The notes beneath the pieces were generated by a model. That model saw only the letters and a list, made by a program, of their open reading frames with translations, did not search any database and was not told the DNA's origin. A DNA stretch of 64,000 nucleotides, taken from contig CP159373.1 of NCBI GenBank assembly GCA_032595685.2, forward strand, positions 3,375,907 to 3,439,906, read 5' to 3'. Within the stretch, counting starts at the first letter, position 1; each line of letters starts with the position of its first letter. The position numbers and the translations under genes are program-made. This stretch comes from Candidatus Electrothrix aestuarii (GTDB taxonomy: Bacteria; Desulfobacterota; Desulfobulbia; Desulfobulbales; Desulfobulbaceae). This document shows, piece after piece, positions 1 through 8,842 of the stretch.

Positions 1-195
1 TTTGGAACGGGGTTACGACGTAGGGGCGACCGGCGGTCGCCCTTTATGCACCGCAGCAGGGAGATTACAGGGCAGACACGCGGGTCTGCCCCTACATTAT
101 TTCCCGGATTATAACGGGGTTGTAGGGGCGGCGAATCGTCCTTCATCCCGCCACAGCGGGAGATTGATAGGCAGGTTTGACCATTTTTAAACGGG
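1..195. repeat. Cluster of dispersed palindromic repeat units
   Basis: No convincing gene lies here. Short inverted units recur: GGGGCGACC facing GGTCGCCC near 25-43, GGGCAGAC facing GTCTGCCCC near 70-94, and a further GTAGGGGCGGCGAATCGTCC unit near 122-141. An open frame runs through 2-190, but its composition follows the repeats and it has no ribosome-binding site. The pattern resembles REP-like intergenic repeats. I cannot tell from one window how many copies the genome holds. Confidence 0.5.
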
Positions 196-207
196 TTACG
201 ATGGACT

Positions 208-241
208 AAGGGCGATCTTCTTGATCGCCCTTTGTTTTTTT
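208..241 (+). terminator. Rho-independent terminator
   Basis: A perfect 10-bp stem, AAGGGCGATC at 208-217 and GATCGCCCTT at 223-232, has a 5-nt loop and is followed by a run of T up to 241. It would end transcription coming from left of the window and insulate the TRAP protein gene downstream. Confidence 0.8.
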
Positions 242-331
242 AGGTACCAGAAATGTTGATTTCAGCCTATGATAGGGCCTGCATTTTCATCATAGTCCAG
301 ATCGTTATTTGAAGAAAAAAGAGGAGGTACC

Positions 332-1408
332 ATGAAATTCATCCTGAAAATTGCACTGGCAGCAACCCTGCTCATCACCACAACAGGCCAGCCAGCCCTG
401 GCTGCCAAAACCGTACGCTGGAAACTGGCAGAAACCTGGCCCTCAAACCTGACTCCGCTGGCCTCGCCCCCAATGCAGGTGGCCAAGATGGTCGAGGAAA
501 TGAGCGGTGGAAAATTCACTATCCGTGTCGAAGGCAAGGAAAAGCATAAAGCGCCGCTGGCGGTCCTGGATATGGTTAAGGGCGGACAGTACCAGATGGG
601 CCATAGCGGCTCCTATTACTGGAAGGGCAAGGATATCAATACGATCTTTTTCACCACCGTGCCCTTTGGCATGACCACGGCTGAGCAGTATGCCTGGTTC
701 TATTATGGAGACGGCATGAAGTACATGCAGCAAGTCTATGACCGCTTCAAGGTACTGTGCTATCCAGGCGGCAACACCGGGGTGCAGATGGGCGGCTGGT
801 TTAAAAAGGAGATCAATTCCCTGGATGATCTGAAGGGCCTCAAGATGCGGATTCCCGGTCTGGCTGGCGAGGTTTTTGCTAAGCTGGGCGTGAATGTCAC
901 CAATATCCCTGCAGGCGAGCTCTATACCTCCCTGGATCGCGGCACCATTGATGCCCTGGAATGGGTGGGGCCGGGCATGGATATTCGAATGGGCTTTCAC
1001 AAGGTGGCCCCGTATTATTACACCGGCTGGCATGAACCTGCCTCGGAGATGCAATTTCTCATCAATAAACGAGCCTATAAAAAACTCCCGCCCGAGTATC
1101 AAGCCATGCTCCAGACAGCTATGAAGGCTGCTGCTGCTGATATGTATTATGAGAATTATGCGGAAAGTGCTGAGGCCTGGGATAAGATGAAGAGCGAGTA
1201 TCCTGATATCAAGGTCAAGACCTTTCCCCAGCCGGTGCTCAAGGCCATGAAAAAAGCCACCGACGAGGTTCTGGAGGGCTATGCCAGTAGCGATCCCCTG
1301 TTCAAGGAAATCCTGGCCTCACAACGGGTCTTTATGAAAAAGGTCCGGGAATGGACCGTGATTTCTGACTATAACTACCTGAAAACCAGTATGGAGTTGG
1401 AAGAGTAG
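332..1408 (+). CDS. TRAP transporter solute-binding protein (DctP family, keto-acid-binding type)
   Basis: The 358-residue protein has an N-terminal signal peptide ending near ALAAK (residues 23-25) and the TRAP periplasmic binding fold. The run DALEWVGPGMD near residue 207 resembles the ligand-binding region of TakP-like proteins, which bind 2-oxo acids or lactate as salts. A strong GAGGAGGT site at 321-328 sets the start. No DctQ or DctM membrane gene is adjacent, so this is an orphan binding protein that must use permeases encoded elsewhere. It is flanked by terminators on both sides, so it is probably a single-gene unit. The family is clear; the substrate is inferred. Confidence 0.88.
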   Translation: MKFILKIALAATLLITTTGQPALAAKTVRWKLAETWPSNLTPLASPPMQVAKMVEEMSGGKFTIRVEGKEKHKAPLAVLDMVKGGQYQMGHSGSYYWKGKDINTIFFTTVPFGMTTAEQYAWFYYGDGMKYMQQVYDRFKVLCYPGGNTGVQMGGWFKKEINSLDDLKGLKMRIPGLAGEVFAKLGVNVTNIPAGELYTSLDRGTIDALEWVGPGMDIRMGFHKVAPYYYTGWHEPASEMQFLINKRAYKKLPPEYQAMLQTAMKAAAADMYYENYAESAEAWDKMKSEYPDIKVKTFPQPVLKAMKKATDEVLEGYASSDPLFKEILASQRVFMKKVREWTVISDYNYLKTSMELEE

Positions 1409-1473
1409 GTCGCCAGCAGAAAGAAATGTGGGACTTGTTCCTGCTGTAACGAGTGTAAGAGCCCGCGCTGAGT

Positions 1474-1517
1474 GCTCTTGATGAGGGATGCGCTCCTGTC
1501 AAGAGCCCCTTTTTTTC
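1474..1517 (+). terminator. Terminator after the TRAP protein gene
   Basis: GCTCTTGA at 1474-1481 pairs with TCAAGAGC at 1499-1506 and is followed by CCCC and seven T. It lies between the convergent TRAP and modC genes. Confidence 0.65.
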
Positions 1518-1543
1518 AATAGCGTAGTAGCGCAGCATCTGGA

Positions 1544-2608
1544 TCAATACAACCTCCGAAAAGCCGAGGCCTTAAACACGGCAACCACCTCACTTCCGGG
1601 CCGGATATCCAGCTCATCCACGGATTGCGGGACGATCTCTGCGATCAGGCTCTGGCCCTGACAGCCCTGGCATTCCAGCTCAACCCCTACCAACCAATCC
1701 GTCTCATAGGTCCGGCGCACGGTGCAGGAAAGCATATTACGGGCACTGGAGGCCTCGGGATGTTTTTTGAATAAGAGGATATCACGTCCGTTCAGAGAGA
1801 ATTCACCCGGACGTTGATCCGGTGCTTTGACCAGCATCATAGATACCTCTCCCCAGCGACAGCTGAGCAGCTTTCCTAAGTCCTCCATATCCTCCAGGTG
1901 GAGGAGGTTGGTGTATCCCTGCCCGCCAGTGCCGAAGCTGGTGCGGGCAAGTTCCTCCGTGGCCAGCTGCTGCACCAGTTTACCTTGTCGCATGACCAGG
2001 ACCTCCTTAGTCATCATGCGCAGCTCCTGAAGACTGTGGCTGATAAAGAGCATGGGGATGGAAAACTCGGCAAAGACCTGCTGGAGCTGGGGGATGATTT
2101 GATATTTCAGGGTGCCGTCCAGACCTGAGAGTGGTTCGTCCAGCAGGATGAGCTGGGGATTGGCCAGGATAGTACGGCCCAGGGCCACCCGTTGGCGCTC
2201 ACCGCCGGAGAGCTTGGTCACGTTGCGGGACAGCAGCTTGTCAATTTGCAAAACCCTGATCAGATGATCTGGATCAATGTTGCGCTCCTCCTTTGGCAGG
2301 CGATTCATGCCGTAGAATAGGTTTCGCTTTACACTCATGTGTGGGAAGAGATGGGCATGCTGGAAGACCACACCCACCCGGCGTCTGTCCGGCGGCAGGC
2401 TGATCTTCTGTTCATGGTCAAACAGGGTGCGCCCGTTGAGGCGGATAAAGCCGCTGTCCGGCTCCAGCAATCCAGCCAGCATGTGCATGAGGGTGGACTT
2501 GCCGCTGCCTGATGGGCCGAACACGCCGCATTGTTTGTTGTCCAGGGAAAAGGCGGCATGACAGGTGATGCCGGGAAAATTCTTGGTCACATTCACTTCA
2601 AGAAACAT
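1544..2608 (-). CDS. modC: Molybdate ABC transporter ATP-binding protein
   Basis: A 354-residue ABC ATPase. Walker A is GPSGSGKST near residues 31-39, the signature is LSGGERQR near 132, and Walker B is LILLDEPLSGLDG near 153, with a switch-region His in ISHS. The C-terminal 100 residues are a TOBE/molybdopterin-binding type domain, as in ModC. Length fits the family. The start lies 3 bp downstream of the modB stop, so the two are co-transcribed. ModC drives ModB-mediated uptake of molybdate delivered by ModA. Confidence 0.93.
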   Translation of the reverse strand: MFLEVNVTKNFPGITCHAAFSLDNKQCGVFGPSGSGKSTLMHMLAGLLEPDSGFIRLNGRTLFDHEQKISLPPDRRRVGVVFQHAHLFPHMSVKRNLFYGMNRLPKEERNIDPDHLIRVLQIDKLLSRNVTKLSGGERQRVALGRTILANPQLILLDEPLSGLDGTLKYQIIPQLQQVFAEFSIPMLFISHSLQELRMMTKEVLVMRQGKLVQQLATEELARTSFGTGGQGYTNLLHLEDMEDLGKLLSCRWGEVSMMLVKAPDQRPGEFSLNGRDILLFKKHPEASSARNMLSCTVRRTYETDWLVGVELECQGCQGQSLIAEIVPQSVDELDIRPGSEVVAVFKASAFRRLY

Positions 2609-2611
2609 GGG

Positions 2612-3292
2612 CTACCTCCTTGCCAGGGTGCGGTTGGCTGCCTCGCCGATGAGCAACACGGCAAAGGAGAGCAGGATGGAGATCAGGCAGAGGGACAGGG
2701 CCATACTGTCGCCGCCCGGCGTGCTGGTGTACTCGTAGATGGCCAGGGGGATGGTCTGGGTCACACCGGGGATATTGCCAGCCAGCACGATGGTCGCCCC
2801 GAACTCACCCAGGCTGCGGGCGAACATCAGGGTCATGCCAGCAAGAATGGCCCGGCTGCACAGGGGCACGGTAATGGTGAACAGGGTGTCCCACCATTTC
2901 GCGCCCAGGGTTCTGGATGCCTGGATGTACTGGCGGTCAATGCCTTCCATGCCGATGCGGATGGAGCGGACCAGAAGGGGAAAACCGACCACTGCCGAGG
3001 CAATGATGGCCCCGCGCAGGGTGAAGATGATGCGGATATCAAAGAGGCCGAAGAGTTTACCCAGCCAGCCGTTCCTGCCAAAGAGCAGGAGGAGCAGGTA
3101 ACCGGTCACCACCGGGGGCAGGACCAGGGGCAGGTTAATCACACCCTCCAGCAGGGCTTTGCCACGCATGTTGCTCAGGGCCAGGAGATAGGCCACGGCA
3201 AAGCCGGGCGGCAGGGCAATGACCGTCGCGGTGACAGCCACTTGCATGGAGAGTTTAATAGCTTGGATGTCGTCGGGGGAGAGGTTGAGCAT
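2612..3292 (-). CDS. modB: Molybdate ABC transporter permease
   Basis: A 226-residue inner-membrane permease with about five hydrophobic segments. The binding-protein-dependent transport signature lies near residues 135-165 (RSLGEFGATIVLAG). This matches ModB, the membrane channel of the molybdate importer. It is directly followed by modC. Its first 30 codons are repeated in a relic at 4020-4110, so the gene border with the upstream cargo has been rearranged. modA and modE lie more than 5 kb upstream on the same strand, so the usual modABC order is interrupted. Confidence 0.93.
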   Translation of the reverse strand: MLNLSPDDIQAIKLSMQVAVTATVIALPPGFAVAYLLALSNMRGKALLEGVINLPLVLPPVVTGYLLLLLFGRNGWLGKLFGLFDIRIIFTLRGAIIASAVVGFPLLVRSIRIGMEGIDRQYIQASRTLGAKWWDTLFTITVPLCSRAILAGMTLMFARSLGEFGATIVLAGNIPGVTQTIPLAIYEYTSTPGGDSMALSLCLISILLSFAVLLIGEAANRTLARR

Positions 3293-3343
3293 GTTATACG
3301 TTTTTTAATTGTGAATAACAAAGGGCGATGTTATCCTGTAACT

Positions 3344-3832
3344 ATGAGTAAAACGGTTTATATCGAAACAAGTATCATCAGCTATCTGGCGTCCTGGCCC
3401 AGCCGTGACCTCATCGCAGCAGGTCATCAGCAGCTTACGCATGACTGGTGGAGTGCTGAACGGGAAGACTTTTCCGTTTACGTCTCCGCTTTGGTTCTCA
3501 AAGAGGCCAGTGCCGGAGATACTACAGCAGCTTCGGCCCGATTGCAATGGCTGCGGGGCATTCCTCTGGTTGATATTACACCGGAAGCTGAAGAGTTATC
3601 TGAACTTCTGATTCGGCAGGCGGCACTTCTGGAAAAGGCGGCGGCAGACGCATTGCATATAGCCATAGCTTCCTACCATCGTCTTGATTTTCTGCTCACT
3701 TGGAACTGCAAGCATATTGCGAATGCGGTCAAACGTCCGCTCATTGAGCATGTCTGCCGCGAATACGGTTTCGAGCCGCCCATCCTTTGCACCCCTGAAG
3801 AATTGACAGGAGGAAGAAATCATGTGGAATGA
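3344..3832 (+). CDS. PIN-domain toxin-like protein
   Basis: A 162-residue protein that opens with VYIETSIISYL, the first acidic motif of PIN ribonucleases. Later acidic positions (KEAS near residue 49, the LHIAIA region near 104) and TWNCKHIAN near residue 119 are typical of VapC-like PIN proteins. It overlaps by 11 bp a small gene downstream that is probably its antitoxin. PIN toxins cleave RNA, commonly tRNA, when freed from the partner. The pair runs opposite to the mod genes and sits between modB and a relic of modB, so it was probably inserted. Confidence 0.7.
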   Translation: MSKTVYIETSIISYLASWPSRDLIAAGHQQLTHDWWSAEREDFSVYVSALVLKEASAGDTTAASARLQWLRGIPLVDITPEAEELSELLIRQAALLEKAAADALHIAIASYHRLDFLLTWNCKHIANAVKRPLIEHVCREYGFEPPILCTPEELTGGRNHVE

Positions 3833-4052
3833 TCCTATTGTTGAAGAAACACGCCGTCTGCGTGATGAATTCGCGAAAAAGCATAACTACAGCATCCGGG
3901 CAATGGTTGCAGAGTTGAAGCAATGGGAACAGGAGGGATTTCCGTTGCCTCGGCGGACAGATCAGGAGAACCCTTCGGCACAATGCTCCGACTCCGATTG
4001 CACGGCAGCCGCACAGCGGAGCCGGGCAGCAGAGCAACGACCGTCGCGGTGA
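3822..4052 (+). CDS. Putative antitoxin partner of the PIN protein, C-terminus altered
   Basis: A 76-residue frame overlapping the toxin gene. The first 45 or so residues (WNDPIVEETRRLRDEFAKKH and on to QEGFPL) resemble the short antitoxins that follow PIN toxins of this type. After that the frame becomes low-quality and runs into DNA homologous to the modB 5' end read on the wrong strand. The original C-terminus was therefore probably lost at the recombination junction near 3960-4020. Function as an antitoxin is inferred from position and the N-terminal part only. Confidence 0.5.
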   Translation: MWNDPIVEETRRLRDEFAKKHNYSIRAMVAELKQWEQEGFPLPRRTDQENPSAQCSDSDCTAAAQRSRAAEQRPSR

Positions 4053-4110
4053 CGGCCACCTGCAGGGAGAGTTTTATGGCTTGGATGTCGTCTGGGGAGA
4101 GGTTGAGCAT
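4020..4110 (-). pseudogene. Relic of a second modB 5' end
   Basis: Read on the minus strand, this starts MLNLSPDDIQAIKLS and continues QVAVTATV, almost identical to residues 1-23 of ModB at 3292. The DNA matches 3213-3292 at roughly 85%, then diverges. It is a truncated duplicate about 800 bp from the true modB start, with the PIN toxin pair between. It could come from recombination during insertion or from a divergent second mod operon. Confidence 0.8.
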
Positions 4111-4238
4111 GTGGCTTGTTTCGTAAAGTTACTTAAGGGTGTTGTATGTACCGTTCTTGAACGGTTTCGGTTGGCGTGCGAGAGTTGTAAACTCTCTGGT
4201 GGACGGAATGAAAGTCGCTGTAGATTTTTTTTTATTTT

Positions 4239-4748
4239 TCATCCACCCTTTACTCTTGAAAGAGGTTCTGTAGGATCCTCAATAGATGAAATGAAGCGAT
4301 ACCTTTTTTTGCCATTAGTTCTATCGAAGTCAAAACATCCTATGTACTGCCGAGAGGTTCTTCTGGTATTTTCTATTTTTTTCACTATTAACTCATGAAC
4401 ATCAATTAGTAAGCCGTAGTTGCCAAAATCTTGAACAATAATATTATTCTTGTCATCTTTGTAAATAGCTACCCACGCATATCCGCCGGAGTCTGGAAAT
4501 AATTCTTCTTTTGCTATAAGAGTCTCTTGTGAGGAAATTTCTATAAACTTCCTATATTCGGCCAAATATGGATGATTGTGAATCAATCCAATTTTAATTT
4601 TTATATTATCAAACTGATATTCGCTCACAAGAGTATAGTTAGCAGAACTGTTATGACCGCAAGAGATCATAAACATAGCTAGTATACAGATTATGCTGAT
4701 GTATTTTTTTGTAAATATCAGAGCCTCAGATAGGTGGGGAGCTTTCAT
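4239..4748 (-). CDS. Putative lipoprotein of unknown function
   Basis: Starting at the internal ATG at 4748 gives about 169 residues with a positively charged N-terminus, a hydrophobic stretch (YISIICILAMFMIS) and a lipobox ending ISCG. This suggests a lipid-anchored envelope protein. A longer frame reaches 4802 but would put an unlikely 18-residue lead before the signal. The rest has no motif I recognise. It is AT-rich compared with neighbours and lies between the modB relic and another exported protein. Confidence 0.55.
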   Translation of the reverse strand: MKAPHLSEALIFTKKYISIICILAMFMISCGHNSSANYTLVSEYQFDNIKIKIGLIHNHPYLAEYRKFIEISSQETLIAKEELFPDSGGYAWVAIYKDDKNNIIVQDFGNYGLLIDVHELIVKKIENTRRTSRQYIGCFDFDRTNGKKRYRFISSIEDPTEPLSRVKGG

Positions 4749-4819
4749 TCTATTATTAAAAATAAACTTTGTGGTTGATATGCCTGATAGAGCGCAACAC
4801 ATCTATTAGATAGATGACC

Positions 4820-5674
4820 TTATTCATAATGAACTTTTTTGACCTGTCCTGTCACCGGGTTATATAGGTATTCTGCGGTGATCTCCCCTACGGTTCCTTC
4901 CCCGAAATCGTATGTCTCATCCGCCTTCCAGCCAAGAGGGTGCGTCATTGCTTTAGGAGCCTTAAGGTCTGCGATGACCTTGCGTGCATTCAGATCAATG
5001 ATGAGCACGGAATATATGGGCTCCAGAGTATAACTTGTGGGGTTCTCAAGGTCATTCTCCTGCTCGTAATAATCGATGATCTTATTGGCTGCCACATATC
5101 GTCCAGACGGAGACAGTTCCAGCTTATCAATTTTGTTATCAGTGTTTGTGAGCTGGATCTCTTGTGCGGTTTCAGTCGTCATCCAGACGTCGCCTGCCCG
5201 CAAAAAGGGAAGCAGGCCCTCTGTTTTGGCACCGGAGACCGCCTTTTTGAGGGTAGAGAGGCTTCGGGCACCCACAGCTAATTGCCCCAGTCGGGTGTAA
5301 GAGATAAGACCAAGCTTTGGTTTGCCGACAAATCCCCTTTGCCATGTTCCCACATAAACCTGTATGCTTAGGGCTCTCTCATGGGATGGTGATTCTATAA
5401 TCCCTTCAAGGCATTTTGGGAAATCGCGCCCTCTATCTGCTTCTGAACCTGTTTGCTCTCCGCAATCATTAAACTCCCATGCAACTCGTTCTGATGCCTT
5501 TGCAAGCCCATTCAGCCAATCATGCAATGATGTGGAAGGTAGCGTTGCATCAAGCTCGGTCACGTCAATGTGTTTGGAGTACTCCTCAGGAGAATGCTCC
5601 ATGTTTTGCTCAGCTGAAACGCAAGGTGGCAGACACAGGAAAAATGACAGGAGAACAATAAACTGGTTCTTCAT
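4820..5674 (-). CDS. Exported protein of unknown function
   Basis: A 284-residue protein with a clear signal peptide (hydrophobic residues 6-20, cleavage near VSAEQ). The body has no recognised domain. The C-terminal half reads like a beta-rich sequence, with the phrase SPSGRYVAANKIIDYYEQ. The start overlaps the stop of the upstream membrane protein gene by 4 bp (ATGA), so the two are translationally coupled and probably act together in the envelope. Confidence 0.6.
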   Translation of the reverse strand: MKNQFIVLLSFFLCLPPCVSAEQNMEHSPEEYSKHIDVTELDATLPSTSLHDWLNGLAKASERVAWEFNDCGEQTGSEADRGRDFPKCLEGIIESPSHERALSIQVYVGTWQRGFVGKPKLGLISYTRLGQLAVGARSLSTLKKAVSGAKTEGLLPFLRAGDVWMTTETAQEIQLTNTDNKIDKLELSPSGRYVAANKIIDYYEQENDLENPTSYTLEPIYSVLIIDLNARKVIADLKAPKAMTHPLGWKADETYDFGEGTVGEITAEYLYNPVTGQVKKVHYE

Positions 5675-6249
5675 TTGTCACGCCTACGAAAGAAGAGTGA
5701 TGCTATACCCCAAAGTAAAAGCACAAAGAAGCAGGTCGTGAGTGTACTTTTCGCAATAGTCATCGTGCTTGCGAGGACAACACTTGTCTTTGATAGACTC
5801 GGATAGGCCCAAAGAATGGAGAGGACACAGAGATTCTCAAGATAATCAAAAAGACCTGCGAACGCGGGAACAAGGCAAAGGTAAAACACCTTGGAGCTGG
5901 CTTCCCTGGACTTGAGGAAGAGCCACGTTAAAAGCAAGGTGCAGGATATCGCAAAGAGCCCAGGATAGAGAAAATCGAGCGGCAGTTGCCGGTACATATA
6001 ACTCTGTCGTCCCTCCTCCCCTAGGGTCAGCAACAACTTGTTTGCATACTCGAACGAATAACCAAGGGGGGAAAGATCAAATATTTTCATTCCCTGCGCA
6101 TGGACCTCTACCTGAGGAATGGTATACAGCATCATCACGAAGTAAACAGTCATTGCCGGGATGAAGAAGGTAAGGACAGCTTTACCGGTCAAACGGCGCT
6201 GGATGTATGACAAGAGTCTGTTCATTCGGGAAAGGTTGAGGCGGGGCAA
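5671..6249 (-). CDS. Multi-pass membrane protein of unknown function
   Basis: A 192-residue protein with about four hydrophobic segments, near residues 25-45, 95-112, 122-140 and 160-185. A FDYLENL motif lies near residue 133 at the start of a membrane helix. No family is recognised with confidence. It starts directly after hicB and overlaps the next gene by 4 bp, so hicA, hicB, this gene and the exported protein may share one transcript. Confidence 0.6.
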   Translation of the reverse strand: MPRLNLSRMNRLLSYIQRRLTGKAVLTFFIPAMTVYFVMMLYTIPQVEVHAQGMKIFDLSPLGYSFEYANKLLLTLGEEGRQSYMYRQLPLDFLYPGLFAISCTLLLTWLFLKSREASSKVFYLCLVPAFAGLFDYLENLCVLSILWAYPSLSKTSVVLASTMTIAKSTLTTCFFVLLLWGIASLFFRRRDK

Positions 6250-6250
6250 A

Positions 6251-6610
6251 TTAATCAGAGCCGCTGCATGGAGAATGCGTCATCAGGTACTGTTCCAACG
6301 CCTCAGTAACAACCTTGTTCAGATTCGAGCCGCATTCTAGCGCATATATTGCCGCCCTGCGATGGAGGTCGCAGCCTGTCCGTACATTGAAACTTCCCTT
6401 GAAAGGGCGTTCCGGCTCCAGACCTTCTTCTGTGCAGAGGGTCAGGTAATCATCAACTGCTTCCTCAAAAGCCTGTCGCAGTCCGGCAACATCCGTGCCC
6501 TCATAGTTGATTAGGCTTTTTATATATTCCAATTTTCCATAAAAGACCTGATCATCATCACTGTAATGTACAGATCCCAAATACCCTTTATAACGTATCA
6601 TGTCTTTCAT
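6251..6610 (-). CDS. hicB: HicB-type antitoxin
   Basis: A 119-residue protein. The N-terminal half is the HicB partial RNase-H-like fold (YKGYLGSVHYSDDDQVFYGK), and the C-terminal half carries a ribbon-helix-helix-like segment (FNVRTGCDLHRRAAIYALE) typical of DNA-binding antitoxins. Its start overlaps the end of hicA by 4 bp. HicB neutralises HicA and usually represses the operon. Confidence 0.85.
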   Translation of the reverse strand: MKDMIRYKGYLGSVHYSDDDQVFYGKLEYIKSLINYEGTDVAGLRQAFEEAVDDYLTLCTEEGLEPERPFKGSFNVRTGCDLHRRAAIYALECGSNLNKVVTEALEQYLMTHSPCSGSD

Positions 6611-6915
6611 AACAGCCCTTCCTTACGCAAAATTTCTATTACCTGATCCGTCGCATATCTTTTGACGACATTTTGAGGATACGGTTTATGCAGCGTGATT
6701 ACTGAACCGGATTCATGGACAAAGCGTCTCCGTGAGCCTCCTGTCTTTCCTTTCTTCGCTTCCCGGTATCCCAGGTATTGCAACAGAGAGGTGAGTTCAT
6801 CCCAAGTAGTATCTCTCTTACGATCCAGTAGTTTTGCCGCCAATTTGTCTTTTCGACTCAACCTTTCCTCCTGTTTACTCAATATAATAGTATAGGGATC
6901 TTTACTGTTGTGCAA
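6607..6915 (-). CDS. hicA: HicA-type mRNA interferase toxin
   Basis: A 102-residue HicA family protein with a dsRBD-like fold. It carries the conserved GGSRRRF segment and LHKPYP near the C-terminus. In this subfamily the classical catalytic His of the GSHH motif is replaced by Arg, and the later His may serve instead. Gene order toxin then antitoxin with ATGA overlap is typical of hicAB. The module is part of the cargo that splits the mod genes. Confidence 0.83.
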   Translation of the reverse strand: MHNSKDPYTIILSKQEERLSRKDKLAAKLLDRKRDTTWDELTSLLQYLGYREAKKGKTGGSRRRFVHESGSVITLHKPYPQNVVKRYATDQVIEILRKEGLL

Positions 6916-7016
6916 CTATAATTAGTTGCATTTATTGTCGAGGAAACCGCTTTTTAGAGCTGTTGTATGTCAAATTGCGTAGGTCTGATAGAGTGCAACG
7001 AAATCAGACGAGCTGA

Positions 7017-8477
7017 TTACCCCAGAAATTTACGAATCAACGCGGCCCGCACCAACATGTCTGTCGTATGCGATGAATCTCCTCGCTGGAGATCACTACG
7101 AATCCGCCGGACAATGGCAAGATGCTCTTCGTTCGTGGTCCATTGCAGGCCTGAGTTTTCCAACGCATTCCGCAGAGAATCGGTGATAAAGGGGCTTTCC
7201 ATATCAGCGAACTGCGAGGCATCCTGGAGTTTGTCGTCAAAGGAAGGGTAGATCTCCAGCATAAAGGCAAGATCGTCCTTGCTCAGTTCCTCAAAGGCAA
7301 TGAGTTCCGGTGGAAAACCCAGCGAATACAAGGCACAGGTGAAGGAGATTGCACGGGGTAGGGTTACCTCGCCGATCTCCCGTGCATAGCCGAACAGACC
7401 GACATGGAGCTTGCGGGCTCGGCGACCCGGAATGTACTTGGCCATCCGGTTGATATGGGGCGCCAGTTCAATAAGGCGGTGCCGATAGGCCTTGCTATAG
7501 CGCGCAATAATGGACTCGGCTCGCTCAATATCGATGGGAGCCGCTCGGCCAATGGTGCGTTTTCTAAGATGCCTGCATGCGGCCCGGACTTCATCCACGG
7601 GATAGTCGAATTTAAAGGCCGACTGGATGGAAAAGGTGGGAACGCTGGGATACTCTCGACCAACCCGCTCTGCGGTTCGCGGGGAAAGGCCGCCCCGGAA
7701 CGGAGCCGAGCCCATGCCGAGGATGGGATGGATGCGGACTCCGCTATGCTGGGAAAGATCATCCAGGCGCTCAAGGGCGATTTTATTGGCAAGGGCAGCC
7801 GGAACCAGGCCGTAGTTCATGGCTGTGTCAGAACGGGCGAGAAAGACCCGCTGGTCCTCCACATCCTTGTCAGCCAGATAGTCAGCAACGATGTCTGCGC
7901 AGTTGAGCATGGACTCCACGTCCTCGAACAGCGGGATGACCTGGATCCGGGAAGGGGCAAAGTCACCGATCCATTCAGCAATGGTGATATCCCCACAGCT
8001 GAAGCGTTCCTGCTGGCGTCCGATGATATGATCTGCGTAATAGCGGTAGATGCGATCGATGCAGCAGGCTGAGGTCGCCATAGGCAGGATCACCTCAAAG
8101 ATCGGAGGCGCGTCCCGCTCATAGAAAAGCTGGGCAGCATCGTAGGAGCGAGGGATGCTTTCCAGGGTCTCCAGGAGGATTTTGCCCTCAGCCTTTTCCA
8201 CGGTCGGGTTGGGTACCCGAAGGGTGATGCGTAGATCTTCGCCAAGGACATTTTCGCGGAAATACTCAGGGTAATAGGAGAGGAGTTTCTTGACTACGTA
8301 GGTGTCGATTTCTTTGCCTTCCACATCCCACATCTGTTCATCACAACCAAGATGGGAAAAGGCGTAGTAGGCCTCGCGGATTTCGTCTTCACCGACCAGC
8401 GCTGATCCCGAAGCAAAGAAGGGGATAGAGGCATTATCGGGATGCTGGGTGCTCATGCAGCGGGGAATGTTTATCAT
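7017..8477 (-). CDS. ppcA: Archaeal-type phosphoenolpyruvate carboxylase
   Basis: A 486-residue enzyme starting INIPRCMSTQHPDNA, the hallmark of the archaeal-type PEPC (PpcA). It adds bicarbonate to PEP to form oxaloacetate. Later conserved stretches include GMGSAPFRGGLSP near residue 260 and the C-terminal arginine-rich region. The length matches this short PEPC family, about half the bacterial Ppc. An AGGAG site precedes the ATG. It feeds the TCA cycle and amino-acid synthesis in a presumably autotrophic or mixotrophic sulfur-metabolising cell. It stands alone between two accessory regions. Confidence 0.93.
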   Translation of the reverse strand: MINIPRCMSTQHPDNASIPFFASGSALVGEDEIREAYYAFSHLGCDEQMWDVEGKEIDTYVVKKLLSYYPEYFRENVLGEDLRITLRVPNPTVEKAEGKILLETLESIPRSYDAAQLFYERDAPPIFEVILPMATSACCIDRIYRYYADHIIGRQQERFSCGDITIAEWIGDFAPSRIQVIPLFEDVESMLNCADIVADYLADKDVEDQRVFLARSDTAMNYGLVPAALANKIALERLDDLSQHSGVRIHPILGMGSAPFRGGLSPRTAERVGREYPSVPTFSIQSAFKFDYPVDEVRAACRHLRKRTIGRAAPIDIERAESIIARYSKAYRHRLIELAPHINRMAKYIPGRRARKLHVGLFGYAREIGEVTLPRAISFTCALYSLGFPPELIAFEELSKDDLAFMLEIYPSFDDKLQDASQFADMESPFITDSLRNALENSGLQWTTNEEHLAIVRRIRSDLQRGDSSHTTDMLVRAALIRKFLG

Positions 8478-8579
8478 GATAGCTCCTCAGTAAGGATGGT
8501 AGAATATTCTCTGGGCAGAGTCGGCTTCAGATTATGAGCAGGATAACATACTCTGGAGAGATGCAGGCCGAGTCAGGGA

Positions 8580-8831
8580 TCACTCATCCGGCCCGGCATC
8601 ATAATCCTCAATGCGCTGCTGAAGTTTTTCCGCAGCAACCTCATTCCAGTGCCGAATGTTGCTCAGGACCATGTCGTCAGGCAAGGTCCTTTTCCATGAA
8701 TTGACTGTCCCTAGCAGACTGTTGTCCGCGCCAAGCAGGGTAAGTGCCTTATGTAATTCTCTGATAATTGTTCTTTCCATAATGCGCGGTGCATCCCTCC
8801 AAAAAAATGCTCCAACTCGTAGCCAACTCAT
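8580..8831 (-). CDS. Small protein of unknown function downstream of modA
   Basis: The frame encodes 83 residues; the more natural start is the internal ATG at 8780 (MERTIIRELHKALTLLG), giving 66 residues. It is rich in charged residues and helical, with no motif recognised. It starts only 11 bp after the modA stop, or about 60 bp with the internal start, so it may be the last gene of a modE-modA unit. Confidence 0.5.
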   Translation of the reverse strand: MSWLRVGAFFWRDAPRIMERTIIRELHKALTLLGADNSLLGTVNSWKRTLPDDMVLSNIRHWNEVAAEKLQQRIEDYDAGPDE

Positions 8832-8842
8832 CGCCGAGCTGG

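Noticed and set aside
2531-3340. Long plus-strand frame upstream of the PIN gene
   Set aside because: It is antisense to modC/modB and only the part from 3344 is protein-like.
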